Positions 51,567-58,862 of a stretch of DNA of 58,862 bases are shown here, one piece after another. The translations under genes and the position numbers were made by a program. Every line of letters starts with the position of its first letter. The first letter of the stretch is position 1. This stretch comes from JAFGED01 sp964551295 (lineage in GTDB: Bacteria; Chloroflexota; Anaerolineae; B4-G1), in assembly GCA_964551295.1 (NCBI GenBank), contig CAZKDJ010000005.1, positions 1-58,862 of the forward strand, given 5' to 3'. The notes under the pieces are model-generated. The model was not told the origin of the DNA and did not search any database. It saw only the letters and a list, made by a program, of their open reading frames with translations.

Positions 51567-53291
51567 TTAGCCGTCCGCCGGTGAGTCTTCCAAGGCGACG
51601 ACGTCAGGCACGAGCCCCATGTCGCCCAGCGCCGCCACGAGCCGTGGCCAATCCTTCTCCTGCACCAAAGCTGCCGCCGGCCCGATCTGCTCGCGAATCA
51701 GGCGGCGTGCGGACGGAGAAGCCAAGACCCACGCCATCAACTCCTCGCTGGCGAGCCGCAGCACGATCACCCGCTCCAATCGCGCCTCGGCCCCACGCGC
51801 GTCCCAGCGCGTCAGCGCCGCCTCAATCGAACGGGGAACGGGCGCATCGATCGCCTGCCCCAAGAACTCGAGCACGCGGGCCACGGAAATGCCCTGCTGC
51901 CGCGCGCGATCCAACGAAGCGGGAGTAAGGCGGTAGATGAATTCAAAGGCGCCTCCCTCTTTCAATAGCGGAGAGGCCACCCAATTGGCGACGCGGGCCA
52001 ACTGGAAACGGTCGTAGCGTCGAGCCGGGGGGACGAGCACGCGAAAATCGCGGCGCAGGGTCAGAGGCGCCAGCGCCGGCTCGGGCGGAGAAGCGACCAG
52101 GCCAAGGAACACCGCGCCGATCAACGTCAGGCGGAAAGCTGTGCAGGGCTCGCCGGGTCTGTGTGACCCGAGATTGAACAACCCCAACCAAGCCAGCGGT
52201 CCAGTGACCAGATAGCGGATCAGCGCGCCCTCGACCGCGTCCCAGCTTTCAAAGCCGGAAAGGTACAAATCGGTAGTCGCGTCTCGTATGTACCAGGTCA
52301 TATAGTCGCCATCGGGCCGCTGAAAGTCAGGCGTGGCCTGCTTAACCGCGCCGACAAAATCGTCGAGTTTGTACCACGTGCCCGGCGTGCACGCCCTCAG
52401 GTGACGCAAGATCGCCTTCCGCGCCAGGAGCGGATCGTTCCGCCACCCGCCGGTATCCTCTGGGACCAGCCTCGGCACGTGAAACAGGTCGTTCCAGCTT
52501 GGATCGTCCCGCCAGGCCTCGGCCAGCGCGCGCCGCTGTTGGTCAGATGAGGATTGCAGCCAGGTCGTCACGGGGCCGGGGTCGGGGCGCAGATGGCCCG
52601 AATCGACCACGCGTAGCCACTCACGGCCCCGCACCAGGTGATGCACCAGGGCCAGTCGGGCCGGGTCTGGATCGCGCAGGCGACGCATCAGCAGGGACTC
52701 GTGGTGAGCGGGCCAGCCACCACCGGCCTGCGGGCGCACGCGCTCGTTCTGCAGATACGCCAGCAGCGTGCAGACATCGTCGAGCAATGCGTCGCCGGCC
52801 GCGCGCACGGCAGTAGGCTCGGGAGCAGGTTCCAGGACGACGGCAGCGGACGGGGCAGGAGCGGCCATCAGGTACGCGCGCAGCTCCGGGGGAACAAAGA
52901 TAGCCTCATAGGTTCCCTCGGGACCCTGCTCGAAGGCGCGCGAGATTAAGCCCCGATACCACAATCCCTCGACGGGAGAGACTGGCTCCCGCCAGGGCTG
53001 CTCCCGATCCATGCGGGCCGGTCCCATGGCGCGTATCTCGCCCCACTCGCGGGCAAAGACCTTTAGCGGCATCTGCCCGCCGGCAGCGAGCAACGCCTCC
53101 AGCGCCCGGCGCTCGTCATCAGGGAGTGCTTCCCAGGCAGCGGCGACGGCCTCCGGCGCGACCATCGCCTCGGCCAATTGGGCAGCGACATCGCGCTGGC
53201 GGCGGGCCGTCAGTTCCACGTCCCAGAAACGCGCGACGACGCGCAGCCGGATCAGGTCGGTATCCAGCAAACACTGTTGCAGCGTGCGCAT
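51567..53291 (-). CDS. Large cytoplasmic protein with helicase-associated (XPB/Ssl2-like N-terminal) features
   Basis: The 574-residue Arg/Ala/Leu-rich protein has no signal peptide and no Walker motifs. The N-terminal part (LIRLRVVARFWDVEL, LPDDERRALEALLAAGG) looks like repeated winged-helix modules. The C-terminal ~130 residues (FEFIYRLTPASLDRARQQGI, LERVIVLRLASEELM) resemble the helicase-associated domain found beside XPB-like helicases. The function is unknown. The ATG at 53291 is chosen because the promoter -10 box lies only 9 bp upstream, which excludes longer forms and implies a nearly leaderless mRNA. The family assignment is tentative. Confidence 0.55.
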   Translation of the reverse strand: MRTLQQCLLDTDLIRLRVVARFWDVELTARRQRDVAAQLAEAMVAPEAVAAAWEALPDDERRALEALLAAGGQMPLKVFAREWGEIRAMGPARMDREQPWREPVSPVEGLWYRGLISRAFEQGPEGTYEAIFVPPELRAYLMAAPAPSAAVVLEPAPEPTAVRAAGDALLDDVCTLLAYLQNERVRPQAGGGWPAHHESLLMRRLRDPDPARLALVHHLVRGREWLRVVDSGHLRPDPGPVTTWLQSSSDQQRRALAEAWRDDPSWNDLFHVPRLVPEDTGGWRNDPLLARKAILRHLRACTPGTWYKLDDFVGAVKQATPDFQRPDGDYMTWYIRDATTDLYLSGFESWDAVEGALIRYLVTGPLAWLGLFNLGSHRPGEPCTAFRLTLIGAVFLGLVASPPEPALAPLTLRRDFRVLVPPARRYDRFQLARVANWVASPLLKEGGAFEFIYRLTPASLDRARQQGISVARVLEFLGQAIDAPVPRSIEAALTRWDARGAEARLERVIVLRLASEELMAWVLASPSARRLIREQIGPAAALVQEKDWPRLVAALGDMGLVPDVVALEDSPADG

Positions 53292-53300
53292 GATGAGGCT

Positions 53301-53329
53301 ATTATAGCCCCACAGAAATGAGACGGCAA
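53301..53329 (-). promoter_or_regulatory. Promoter of the helicase-associated gene, nearly leaderless
   Basis: On the minus strand TTGCCG (53324-53329), 17 bp, TATAAT (53301-53306). The start codon begins 9 bp after the -10 box, so the transcript would begin within a few nucleotides of the ATG. The -10 sits in GGGGCTATAAT, a sequence mirrored in the opposite promoter at 53375-53385. Confidence 0.65.
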
Positions 53330-53341
53330 CTCTGCCGTGCA

Positions 53342-53363
53342 ACGCAACCCCGCGAGGTTGCGT
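53342..53363. repeat. Inverted repeat between mirrored divergent promoters
   Basis: ACGCAACC-CCGCGA-GGTTGCGT is a perfect 8-bp stem. A second, smaller inverted repeat ACGGCA-ACTC-TGCCGT (53323-53338) lies next to it over the opposite -35 box. They could be operators or dispersed repeats. Confidence 0.7.
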
Positions 53364-53385
53364 ATTTATGGTTAGGGGCTATAAT
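53358..53385 (+). promoter_or_regulatory. Promoter of the DUF1232 gene
   Basis: A perfect TATAAT (53380-53385) within GGGGCTATAAT, with a weak -35 TTGCGT 16 bp upstream that overlaps the inverted repeat arm. Transcription would start near 53392, about 65 bp before the ATG. Confidence 0.55.
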
Positions 53386-53457
53386 CAACAAGGTTAAACC
53401 GGTAGCCTGGTCCCTTGCGGATGGGACTGAGGCCGCAGCTTATTGAGGAGGAAAGGA

Positions 53458-53958
53458 ATGAGCGAAGGCCGAAATTCGGATCGACAGCCTAAGCAACTCC
53501 AGTCACCTATCTCCGATAAGGACACGGGGTCGATTCTCAGTTGGATCACCGACCTGGTGCGTCAAGGCCGCCTCGCCTGGCGGCTGTTTTGGGACAGCCG
53601 CGTGCCTTTCTGGACCAAGCTGATCCCACCGGCGATGTTGCTATACATCTTCTCGCCCGCAGATTTCATCCCCGATGTGGCCCTGGGCCTGGGCCAATTG
53701 GACGACCTGGCAATACTGCTGATCGGCACGAAGCTTTTCATCGAGTTGGCCCCAACCGACATCGTGCGCGAGCACTTGGCCGCATTGGGAGCACGCATCC
53801 AAGAGTGGCGCGTGCAGGAAGGAGAAAAAGAGCTACCCCCGATGGTCGAGGGGGAGTACGAGGTCATGGAGATAGAGGAGGGGAAAGAGGGGGAAATAGT
53901 AGGAGCGGGGGAAGCCGAGGAGGCGGAAATAGTAGACGCGGTAGAAGACGAGGCGTAG
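53458..53958 (+). CDS. DUF1232 (YkvA-type) protein
   Basis: The 166-residue protein has a DUF1232 core at about 40-95 (WTKLIPPAMLLYIFSPADFIPD followed by LGQLDDLAILLIG), a small membrane-associated helical domain of unknown function. The conserved D-F-I-P-D and DD residues are present. The last ~50 residues are almost only Glu, Gly, Ala, Val and Asp, with GEAEEAEIVDAVEDEA at the end, and are probably disordered. The start at 53458 is fixed by GAGGAGGAAAGG upstream. It is a lone gene between divergent and convergent neighbours. Confidence 0.85.
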   Translation: MSEGRNSDRQPKQLQSPISDKDTGSILSWITDLVRQGRLAWRLFWDSRVPFWTKLIPPAMLLYIFSPADFIPDVALGLGQLDDLAILLIGTKLFIELAPTDIVREHLAALGARIQEWRVQEGEKELPPMVEGEYEVMEIEEGKEGEIVGAGEAEEAEIVDAVEDEA

Positions 53959-54154
53959 CTGCCTGCGCCACTTTGCACCAATCGGCTCACCTTGCGTTTC
54001 GCTTTCCCGCGTGGCCGTGACCACCACAGACCGACGAGCTTACCACGGCCCACCCCGAGCGCAGCCTCCGCTTCACAACTCCATTTCAGCCCCTCCGATA
54101 GGCCAATGGAATGATCAAACGCTCATAAATGCAACACCACAGAGAACACGGGGG

Positions 54155-54182
54155 AATAAAAGTAACTCCGCGCTCTCGGAGG
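54155..54182 (-). terminator. Possible weak terminator of the 54213-55922 two-component operon
   Basis: On the minus strand CTCCG-AGAGCG-CGGAG is followed by TTACTTTTATT. The stem is only 5-6 bp. The rest of the 254-bp gap 53959-54212 holds no gene; a TAATTGCAATTA palindrome lies near 54196. Confidence 0.35.
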
Positions 54183-54212
54183 TTCCTGTGCCCTAATTGC
54201 AATTACAAAACA

Positions 54213-55001
54213 TCAAGTAACGATCTCTGGCCCTGCAGCGATAGGAAAGGTGGCATAGAAAGAACTGCCTTTCTCGGCTCCGCTCTCACACCAGACACGC
54301 CCGCCGTGCAGCTCGACCAGCGAGCAGGCCACACACAACTTTAGGTTCGCGACGTCGGCTTCGATCAGCCCAAGCCCACCCTGGGAGAGATACTTGGCCA
54401 TCTCTGCCATCTCTTGGGCCCCCCTGGCTGGGCCAGCGTCCGTGACCGCAAGTTGCAAAAAGTCCTTTTCCACAGCACGCGCTACACTGGCACTGATCAC
54501 ACCCCCGTCAGGTGTGCGCTCGCAAGCACTGCCCAACAGGGTATCCACGACCCGCATAGTTCTCCCCACATCACACAATGCAAGCGGCAGACCAGAAGGG
54601 GCATCCAATTCTAGACGCTGAGCTTTGACCTTCAAATGAGGCTCAATGCTGTCGGCCACAGCCCGCACCAACGACGACAGGTCGGTCGGCTGCACATCCA
54701 GGCTGACCCGCCCGGCCTCGATTTGCGCCACGGCGAGCAAGTTGTTGGTGACGACCCGGAGACGCCGCGCGCTCTCGTTGACCACCTCCAAGGGCTTGCG
54801 CTGGTCCTCAGAGATAGGCCCGAATTCCTCGTTCAACAACATCTCCAGGTACCCGACGATCGTGGTCAACGGCGTGCGCAACTCGTGGGCCGCTGCCGAG
54901 AAGAACCGCGCCTTTATCTCGGTCAATTGCGGTTCAGCATTGGCGACGGTAGTTCTGAGATCCTGCCGAGTCAGAAGCAACTGCCGGTCTATCATTTCCA
55001 T
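54213..55001 (-). CDS. Soluble histidine kinase with degenerate ATP-binding domain
   Basis: The 262-residue protein has an intact H-box (AAAHELRTPLTTIVGYLEM, near residue 38) and dimerisation helices. In its HATPase domain the N-box usually reading NLLSNAIKYT is TLLGSACERT, so both asparagines are lost, and the G1 box DTGPGI is DAGPARG. The final GGLGL and ELHGGRVWCES parts remain. It lacks membrane helices and sensor domains. It follows a PhoB-type regulator gene by 195 bp on the same strand and is probably its partner. It may be a pseudokinase, a phosphatase, or a scaffold phosphorylated by another kinase. GGAGAG lies 8 bp before the ATG. Confidence 0.85.
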   Translation of the reverse strand: MEMIDRQLLLTRQDLRTTVANAEPQLTEIKARFFSAAAHELRTPLTTIVGYLEMLLNEEFGPISEDQRKPLEVVNESARRLRVVTNNLLAVAQIEAGRVSLDVQPTDLSSLVRAVADSIEPHLKVKAQRLELDAPSGLPLALCDVGRTMRVVDTLLGSACERTPDGGVISASVARAVEKDFLQLAVTDAGPARGAQEMAEMAKYLSQGGLGLIEADVANLKLCVACSLVELHGGRVWCESGAEKGSSFYATFPIAAGPEIVT

Positions 55002-55196
55002 TGTGTAGTCTCTCCACCAGACAAGCTAAAATCTATGCGAAAAATGCACGTTAGCCCCTCCTGGGCGGGCACAAGGCCCTATGCGACAGGTCCTTTCGGA
55101 TGGGTTCTTGACAAGCCGGGCAGAATTCCGTGAACCTGCCCAACGGCCCAATTGTATTCTAACAGGGGAACATTACGATAGAAATTACGGGGAGGA

Positions 55197-55922
55197 TCAG
55201 CGCTTGGGCTCGAACCGGTAGCCCAGGCCACGCTCGGTGACCACGTAACGCGGCTTGCTGGGGTTTGCCTCTATCTTTTGGCGCAGGCGGTGTACGTGGA
55301 CGCGCAGTGTGTCCTCGAACACCGCCTCCAGCGGCCACAGGCGGCGCAGAAGAAAATCGGTGGTGACCGTGCGACCGGCGTTACGCATGAGGATATAGAG
55401 AATCTTGGTCTCGGTCGGCGTGAGGTCTATCGACTGCCCGTCGCTGACGGCCTGTTGATGGGCAAAATCCACTCCAAAGCGGTCATCCACCTGCGTGACC
55501 GGCTCGAGCGTGTAAGCAAAATCACCGATGCGGCGCAGCACCCGCTGCACGCGGGCCAGCAGCTCACGCGGGCTGAAGGGCTTGATGATATAGTCCTCGG
55601 CAAAGCGCTCGATGCCCTGGATGACCATGTCCTCGTCGTCCACGGCCGTCAGCATGACCACCGGCAGGTCGCTGAACTCTTGCACAGCCTCACAGAACTC
55701 GAAGCCGTTCATGCCGGGCATCATGATATCCACGATGGCCAGGTGAGGCAGCCCGTGCCGGGCGATGATGTCCAGGGCCTCTTGGCCAGAGGCAGCAGTA
55801 CGCACCTCAAAGCCAGCGTGGTCGAGCTTGAGTTCGACCAAGCGCCGGATCTTGGGATCGTCGTCCACCACCAGGATGTGCTGGATTTCAATTGCCGAGG
55901 ATATGACCATCGTGCCCTCCAT
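55197..55922 (-). CDS. OmpR/PhoB-family response regulator
   Basis: This DNA-binding transcription factor has a receiver (VVDDDPKIR near 18, LAIVDIMMPGMNG near 60, VMLTAVDDED and YIIKPF near 110) and a C-terminal winged helix (LTPTETKILYILMRNAGRTV, TLRVHVHRLRQKIE, VTERGLGYRF). It has 241 residues from the ATG at 55922, but the ATG at 55910 (237 residues) is more likely. The predicted transcript starts near 55920 and GGAGGG lies 4 bp before 55910. It forms an operon with the degenerate kinase and is divergent from hrcA. Confidence 0.94.
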   Translation of the reverse strand: MEGTMVISSAIEIQHILVVDDDPKIRRLVELKLDHAGFEVRTAASGQEALDIIARHGLPHLAIVDIMMPGMNGFEFCEAVQEFSDLPVVMLTAVDDEDMVIQGIERFAEDYIIKPFSPRELLARVQRVLRRIGDFAYTLEPVTQVDDRFGVDFAHQQAVSDGQSIDLTPTETKILYILMRNAGRTVTTDFLLRRLWPLEAVFEDTLRVHVHRLRQKIEANPSKPRYVVTERGLGYRFEPKR

Positions 55923-55926
55923 ATTA

Positions 55927-55954
55927 AGTATAGCGTAACTTGCGCAGGAGTCAA
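55927..55954 (-). promoter_or_regulatory. Promoter of the response-regulator/kinase operon
   Basis: On the minus strand TTGACT (55949-55954), 16 bp, TATACT (55927-55932). The start would fall at about 55920, making the ATG at 55922 unusable and supporting the ATG at 55910. The rest of the region up to the hrcA promoter (55955-56148) shows nothing recognisable. Confidence 0.65.
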
Positions 55955-56148
55955 AAGTTCCACGCGGCCAATTCTGCGTGTCTGTTCAAAATTTGGGAAC
56001 GTGTCAAGAATTTCCCACTGGGGCTTGAAAACTCACTTTTTGGTGCATCTCGCCCCACTTTGACGCTATACAGGACATTATTTAGGGCTGGCGCCCCACC
56101 AACAACCTCTTTCACCATTCGTTGAACAGTCACAATTCTGCATTTCGT

Positions 56149-56177
56149 TTGACAGATTGCTGGGCCTGTGGTATCAT
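56149..56177 (+). promoter_or_regulatory. Sigma70-type promoter of hrcA-grpE-dnaK
   Basis: TTGACA (56149-56154), exactly 17 bp, TATCAT (56172-56177). The start would be near 56184, just ahead of the CIRCE element, so HrcA bound there would block transcription. Confidence 0.8.
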
Positions 56178-56190
56178 TGGCAGTCGAGTT

Positions 56191-56217
56191 TTAGCACTCT
56201 GATATAGAGAGTGCTAA
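56191..56217. promoter_or_regulatory. CIRCE heat-shock operator (HrcA binding site)
   Basis: TTAGCACTC (56191-56199), nine bases, GAGTGCTAA (56209-56217): an exact match to the CIRCE consensus with perfect symmetry. It lies between the promoter and the hrcA start codon, the standard place for autoregulation. Confidence 0.98.
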
Positions 56218-56237
56218 ACGGCTGTAAAGGGTGGAAA

Positions 56238-57272
56238 ATGGACGAGCTGACACCGCGCCAACGGACAATTCTAGGCCTGGTCGTGCGGGAATACGTAGAG
56301 ACCGCATCCCCGGTCAGTTCCCGCATGCTGGTCGAAAACTATGGCCTCGACGTGAGCACGGCCACCGTGCGCAACGAGTTGGCCCAGTTGGAGGAGTTGG
56401 GCTACCTCACCCACCCCCACACGTCCGCCGGGCGCGTCCCGACGGACAAGGGCTACCGCCGCTTTGTCACACGGCTGCTGGGAGGGGTGGAACTGCCCCT
56501 GCAGGAGCGGCGCACCATCGCCCATCAGTTTTACCAGGCACGCCAAGACCTGGAACAGTGGATGCCGCTGGCAGCCTCCGTGCTGGCCCGCACGGCTCGC
56601 GGAGCCGCCCTGGTAACCGCCCCCCAGGCCACCAAGTCGCGCTACAAGCACCTGCAACTGATCTCCACCCAAGGACAGACCGTATTGCTGGTGATGGTGC
56701 TGCGCGGCGGCATGGTCAAGCAGCAGATGTTGGCTCTGACCGAGCCGTTCAGCCAGGAGGCGCTCAACGAGGCCAGCGATAGACTCAATCAATTGTTGAA
56801 TGGATTGACTGCCGGCGAGATCGCGACGCGCGTCGGCGAATTGCCCGCCTTCGAAGCCGACGTCGCCGGCATCGTCGTGGACACCCTGCGTCGCGCCAAT
56901 GCACAGACCGCCGGAACGGTCTATCGCGATGGGCTGAGCAAGGTATTGCAGCAACCCGAGTTCGCGGAAGGCGACCAGGCCCAGGGGTTGGTCAGGGTGA
57001 TGGAGGAACACAGCTTCCTCGAAGCGGTGCTGGCCGACGCGCTAAGCCCCGAGGTCGGCAGCGTGCGCGTGCTCATCGGCGGCGAGGGACGCTGGAACGA
57101 GCTCCAGGCCTGCAGCCTGGTGCTGGCACGCTACGGCGTGACCGGGCTCATCACCGGAGCGCTGGGGGTCTTGGGCCCCACCCGCATGTCCTACGGCCGC
57201 GCCATCTCGACCGTGCGTTACGTCGCAGGGCTGCTATCCGATTTGGTATACGATACATACGTGGAATCATAA
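56238..57272 (+). CDS. hrcA: Heat-inducible transcription repressor HrcA
   Basis: This 344-residue repressor binds CIRCE and needs GroEL to stay active. It has an N-terminal winged helix (LTPRQRTILGLVVREYVETA, STATVRNELAQLEELGYL, HTSAGRVPTDKGYR) and the HrcA C-terminal domain ending GALGVLGPTRMSYGRAISTVRYVAGLLSD. The ATG at 56238 is used; upstream in-frame sequence runs into the CIRCE element. It is the first gene of the chaperone operon; grpE starts 26 bp after it. Confidence 0.97.
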   Translation: MDELTPRQRTILGLVVREYVETASPVSSRMLVENYGLDVSTATVRNELAQLEELGYLTHPHTSAGRVPTDKGYRRFVTRLLGGVELPLQERRTIAHQFYQARQDLEQWMPLAASVLARTARGAALVTAPQATKSRYKHLQLISTQGQTVLLVMVLRGGMVKQQMLALTEPFSQEALNEASDRLNQLLNGLTAGEIATRVGELPAFEADVAGIVVDTLRRANAQTAGTVYRDGLSKVLQQPEFAEGDQAQGLVRVMEEHSFLEAVLADALSPEVGSVRVLIGGEGRWNELQACSLVLARYGVTGLITGALGVLGPTRMSYGRAISTVRYVAGLLSDLVYDTYVES

Positions 57273-57298
57273 GCCTTAATAGCAACAAGGAGGTCAGG

Positions 57299-57922
57299 GT
57301 GCCAAAGAAGAAAACCGAGGCAAAACCAAAGGACGACGAAAAGGAAATGGAATCACCTGAGGTTGAGGAGCAAGAACAACCCCAAGAGGAACGAGAGGAA
57401 CGAGACGAACTGGAAGAACTGAAATCGGAGCTAGAAGAAACCCAGGCTCAAGCGGCCGAGTATCTCGACGGCTGGCAGCGAGCCCAGGCCGAGTTCTCCA
57501 ACTACAAGAAGCGCCAGGAGGCAGAGCGGAGGCAGATGTGGGCGCGCGCGACCGCGGACGTATTGCGCAAGATCCTCCCCGTGGTGGACGACTTTGAGCG
57601 GGCGCTGGCGACCATGCCCGACGACCTGAAACAATTGACCTGGTGCGAGGGCGTTTTTCTGATCAAGGCCAAACTAGACGCCATCCTCGACTCTGAGGGG
57701 GTCAAACCCATCGATACCGGTGGGCAGACGTTCGATCCCGTCTATCACGAGGCGGTGACGTACGAGGAGGCCGAAGGCTACGAAGAGGGTCAAATCATCG
57801 GCGAGGTGCAGCGAGGGTACATACTCGACGAGCGCGTGTTGCGCCCCGCGTTGGTACGGGTGGCCAAGGCGCCAACTTCGGTCGAGGAAGACGACAACAT
57901 AGTCGAGGACAAGGAGGAATAA
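57299..57922 (+). CDS. grpE: Nucleotide-exchange factor GrpE
   Basis: GrpE releases ADP from DnaK. The 207-residue protein has an acidic Lys/Glu-rich N-terminal tail, a long coiled coil (about 35-95, with AEFSNYKKRQEAER) and the beta-wing domain with the GrpE signature region FDPVYHEAVTYEE and GYILDERVLRPALVRVAK. It starts with GTG, preceded by a strong AAGGAGGT site at ideal spacing. dnaK follows after 5 bp, with its own AAGGAGG site inside the grpE end. Confidence 0.97.
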   Translation: MPKKKTEAKPKDDEKEMESPEVEEQEQPQEEREERDELEELKSELEETQAQAAEYLDGWQRAQAEFSNYKKRQEAERRQMWARATADVLRKILPVVDDFERALATMPDDLKQLTWCEGVFLIKAKLDAILDSEGVKPIDTGGQTFDPVYHEAVTYEEAEGYEEGQIIGEVQRGYILDERVLRPALVRVAKAPTSVEEDDNIVEDKEE

Positions 57923-57927
57923 ATACA

Positions 57928-58862
57928 ATGGGCAAAATCATCGGTATCGATCTGGGTACGACCAACTCTGTCTGCTCGGTGATGCAAGGTGGCGAACCCA
58001 CCGTCATCCCCAGCGCCGAGGGGGGACGCCTGTTTCCGTCGGTCGTGGCCATAAAGGGGGACGAGCGAATGGTCGGGCAAGTGGCCAAGCGCCAGGCCGT
58101 CGTCAACCCCGAAAACACCATCTTTTCCATCAAGCGCTTTATGGGCCGCAAGTTCGATGACCCCGATGTGCAACGGGCGACCAAGCTGGTCCCCTACAAG
58201 GTCACAGCGGCCACCAACGGGGACGTGCGGGTGTGGATGGGGGATAAGGAATACAGCCCGCCGGAAATCTCGGCCATGATTCTGCAAAAGATCAAGGCCG
58301 ACGCCGAGGCTTATCTGGGAGAGGAGGTCACCCAGGCCGTGATCACCGTGCCGGCCTACTTTAACGACAGCCAACGCCAGGCCACCAAGGACGCCGGTCG
58401 CATCGCCGGCCTGGACGTACTGCGCATCATCAACGAGCCGACCGCTTCCTCGCTGGCCTACGGGCTGGACAAGAAGAAGGACGAGACCATCGCCGTCTTT
58501 GACCTGGGCGGCGGCACATTCGATATCTCCATCCTTGACGTCGGCGATGGCGTGTTCGAGGTGCGCTCGACCAACGGCGACACCTTCCTGGGCGGCGACG
58601 ACTGGGATCAGTGCGTCATCGACCACATTGCCGACGAGTTCAAAAAGGACCAGGGTATCGACCTGCGCGGCGACCGCCAGGCACTCCAGCGGCTGAAGGA
58701 GGCGTGCGAAAAGGCCAAGGTCGAGCTGAGCACGGTGATGGAGACCGAGATCAACCTGCCCTTCGTCACCGCCGACGCCAGCGGCCCCAAGCACCTGCAG
58801 ATGAAGCTGACGCGGGCCAAGCTGGAGCAACTGACCGAGGATCTGATCGAGCGCACCATCGA
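57928..58862 (+). CDS. dnaK: Chaperone DnaK (Hsp70), N-terminal part (3' end outside window)
   Basis: The first ~311 residues of DnaK cover most of the actin-like ATPase domain: GKIIGIDLGTTNSVCSV at the start, NPENTIFSIKRFMGRKFDD near 55, AVITVPAYFNDSQRQATKDA near 135, and IAVFDLGGGTFDISILDVGD near 190. The frame stays open to the last base. It is co-transcribed with hrcA and grpE under CIRCE control; dnaJ, if present, lies beyond the window. Confidence 0.98.
   Translation, partial: MGKIIGIDLGTTNSVCSVMQGGEPTVIPSAEGGRLFPSVVAIKGDERMVGQVAKRQAVVNPENTIFSIKRFMGRKFDDPDVQRATKLVPYKVTAATNGDVRVWMGDKEYSPPEISAMILQKIKADAEAYLGEEVTQAVITVPAYFNDSQRQATKDAGRIAGLDVLRIINEPTASSLAYGLDKKKDETIAVFDLGGGTFDISILDVGDGVFEVRSTNGDTFLGGDDWDQCVIDHIADEFKKDQGIDLRGDRQALQRLKEACEKAKVELSTVMETEINLPFVTADASGPKHLQMKLTRAKLEQLTEDLIERTI

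Noticed and set aside
55923..56148. Small RNA or tRNA gene between the response regulator and hrcA
   Set aside because: No cloverleaf, terminator or strong structure was found; the two promoters and CIRCE explain the region.
57790..58830. 346-codon minus-strand open frame opposite dnaK
   Set aside because: Long antisense frames opposite dnaK are a common artefact in GC-rich genomes; dnaK itself is unmistakable.

Overview
The window looks like chromosomal DNA of a GC-rich bacterium of the phylum Chloroflexota, most likely an uncultured Anaerolineae-type lineage. The lineage is inferred from gene content: many GAF-domain sensors of one recognisable family, an hrcA-grpE-dnaK heat-shock operon with a CIRCE operator, RNase J, a PcrA-type helicase tail, and small palindromic repeats scattered between and inside genes. 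No rRNA, tRNA, CRISPR array, transposase or phage gene was seen.

Region 1 (1-9015) is housekeeping and accessory DNA. It starts with the end of a PcrA/UvrD helicase. A tightly packed minus-strand RNA-modification operon follows: rsmI, a tgt-like gene, a 16S rRNA m7G1405-type methyltransferase of the aminoglycoside-resistance Rmt family, and an rsmF-like m5C methyltransferase. The first three genes overlap by 4-bp GTGA junctions. Three of the four families are known to act within a few nucleotides of each other in helix 44 of 16S rRNA. Next come a metal-responsive ArsR regulator with its P1B-type metal-exporting ATPase, a membrane-anchored unknown protein, a CAG microsatellite and an EamA permease.

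Region 2 (9083-47190) is the striking part: 19 genes on the minus strand, mostly separated by 23-76 bp or overlapping, behind a near-consensus sigma70 promoter at 47265-47293. It encodes two stand-alone receivers, three histidine kinases (one a 1550-residue hybrid with about five GAF domains and two receivers), ten GAF proteins that have no kinase or other output domain, two nearly identical lipoprotein substrate-binding proteins without a transporter, a ParA ATPase, and a complete threonine synthase fused to a receiver domain. The ten output-less sensors sample different spaces: three carry LacI-type ligand-binding domains without a DNA-binding domain, two carry extracellular Cache-like domains plus HAMP, four carry multi-pass membrane domains, and one is soluble with PAS. 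All ten end in the same short truncated-GAF tail. I infer a large co-assembled sensory complex that feeds a few kinases, is possibly positioned by ParA, and has a biosynthetic enzyme as one phosphorylation target. I know of no described system with this composition.

Region 3 (47194-58862) holds the divergent promoter region with a 91-bp direct repeat, a YesL-like membrane protein and RNase J on the plus strand. Galactokinase and a helicase-associated-domain protein follow on the minus strand, and a DUF1232 protein diverges from them through mirrored promoters. Then come a kinase/response-regulator pair in which the kinase has a degenerate ATP-binding domain, and the hrcA-grpE-dnaK operon, cut by the window end.
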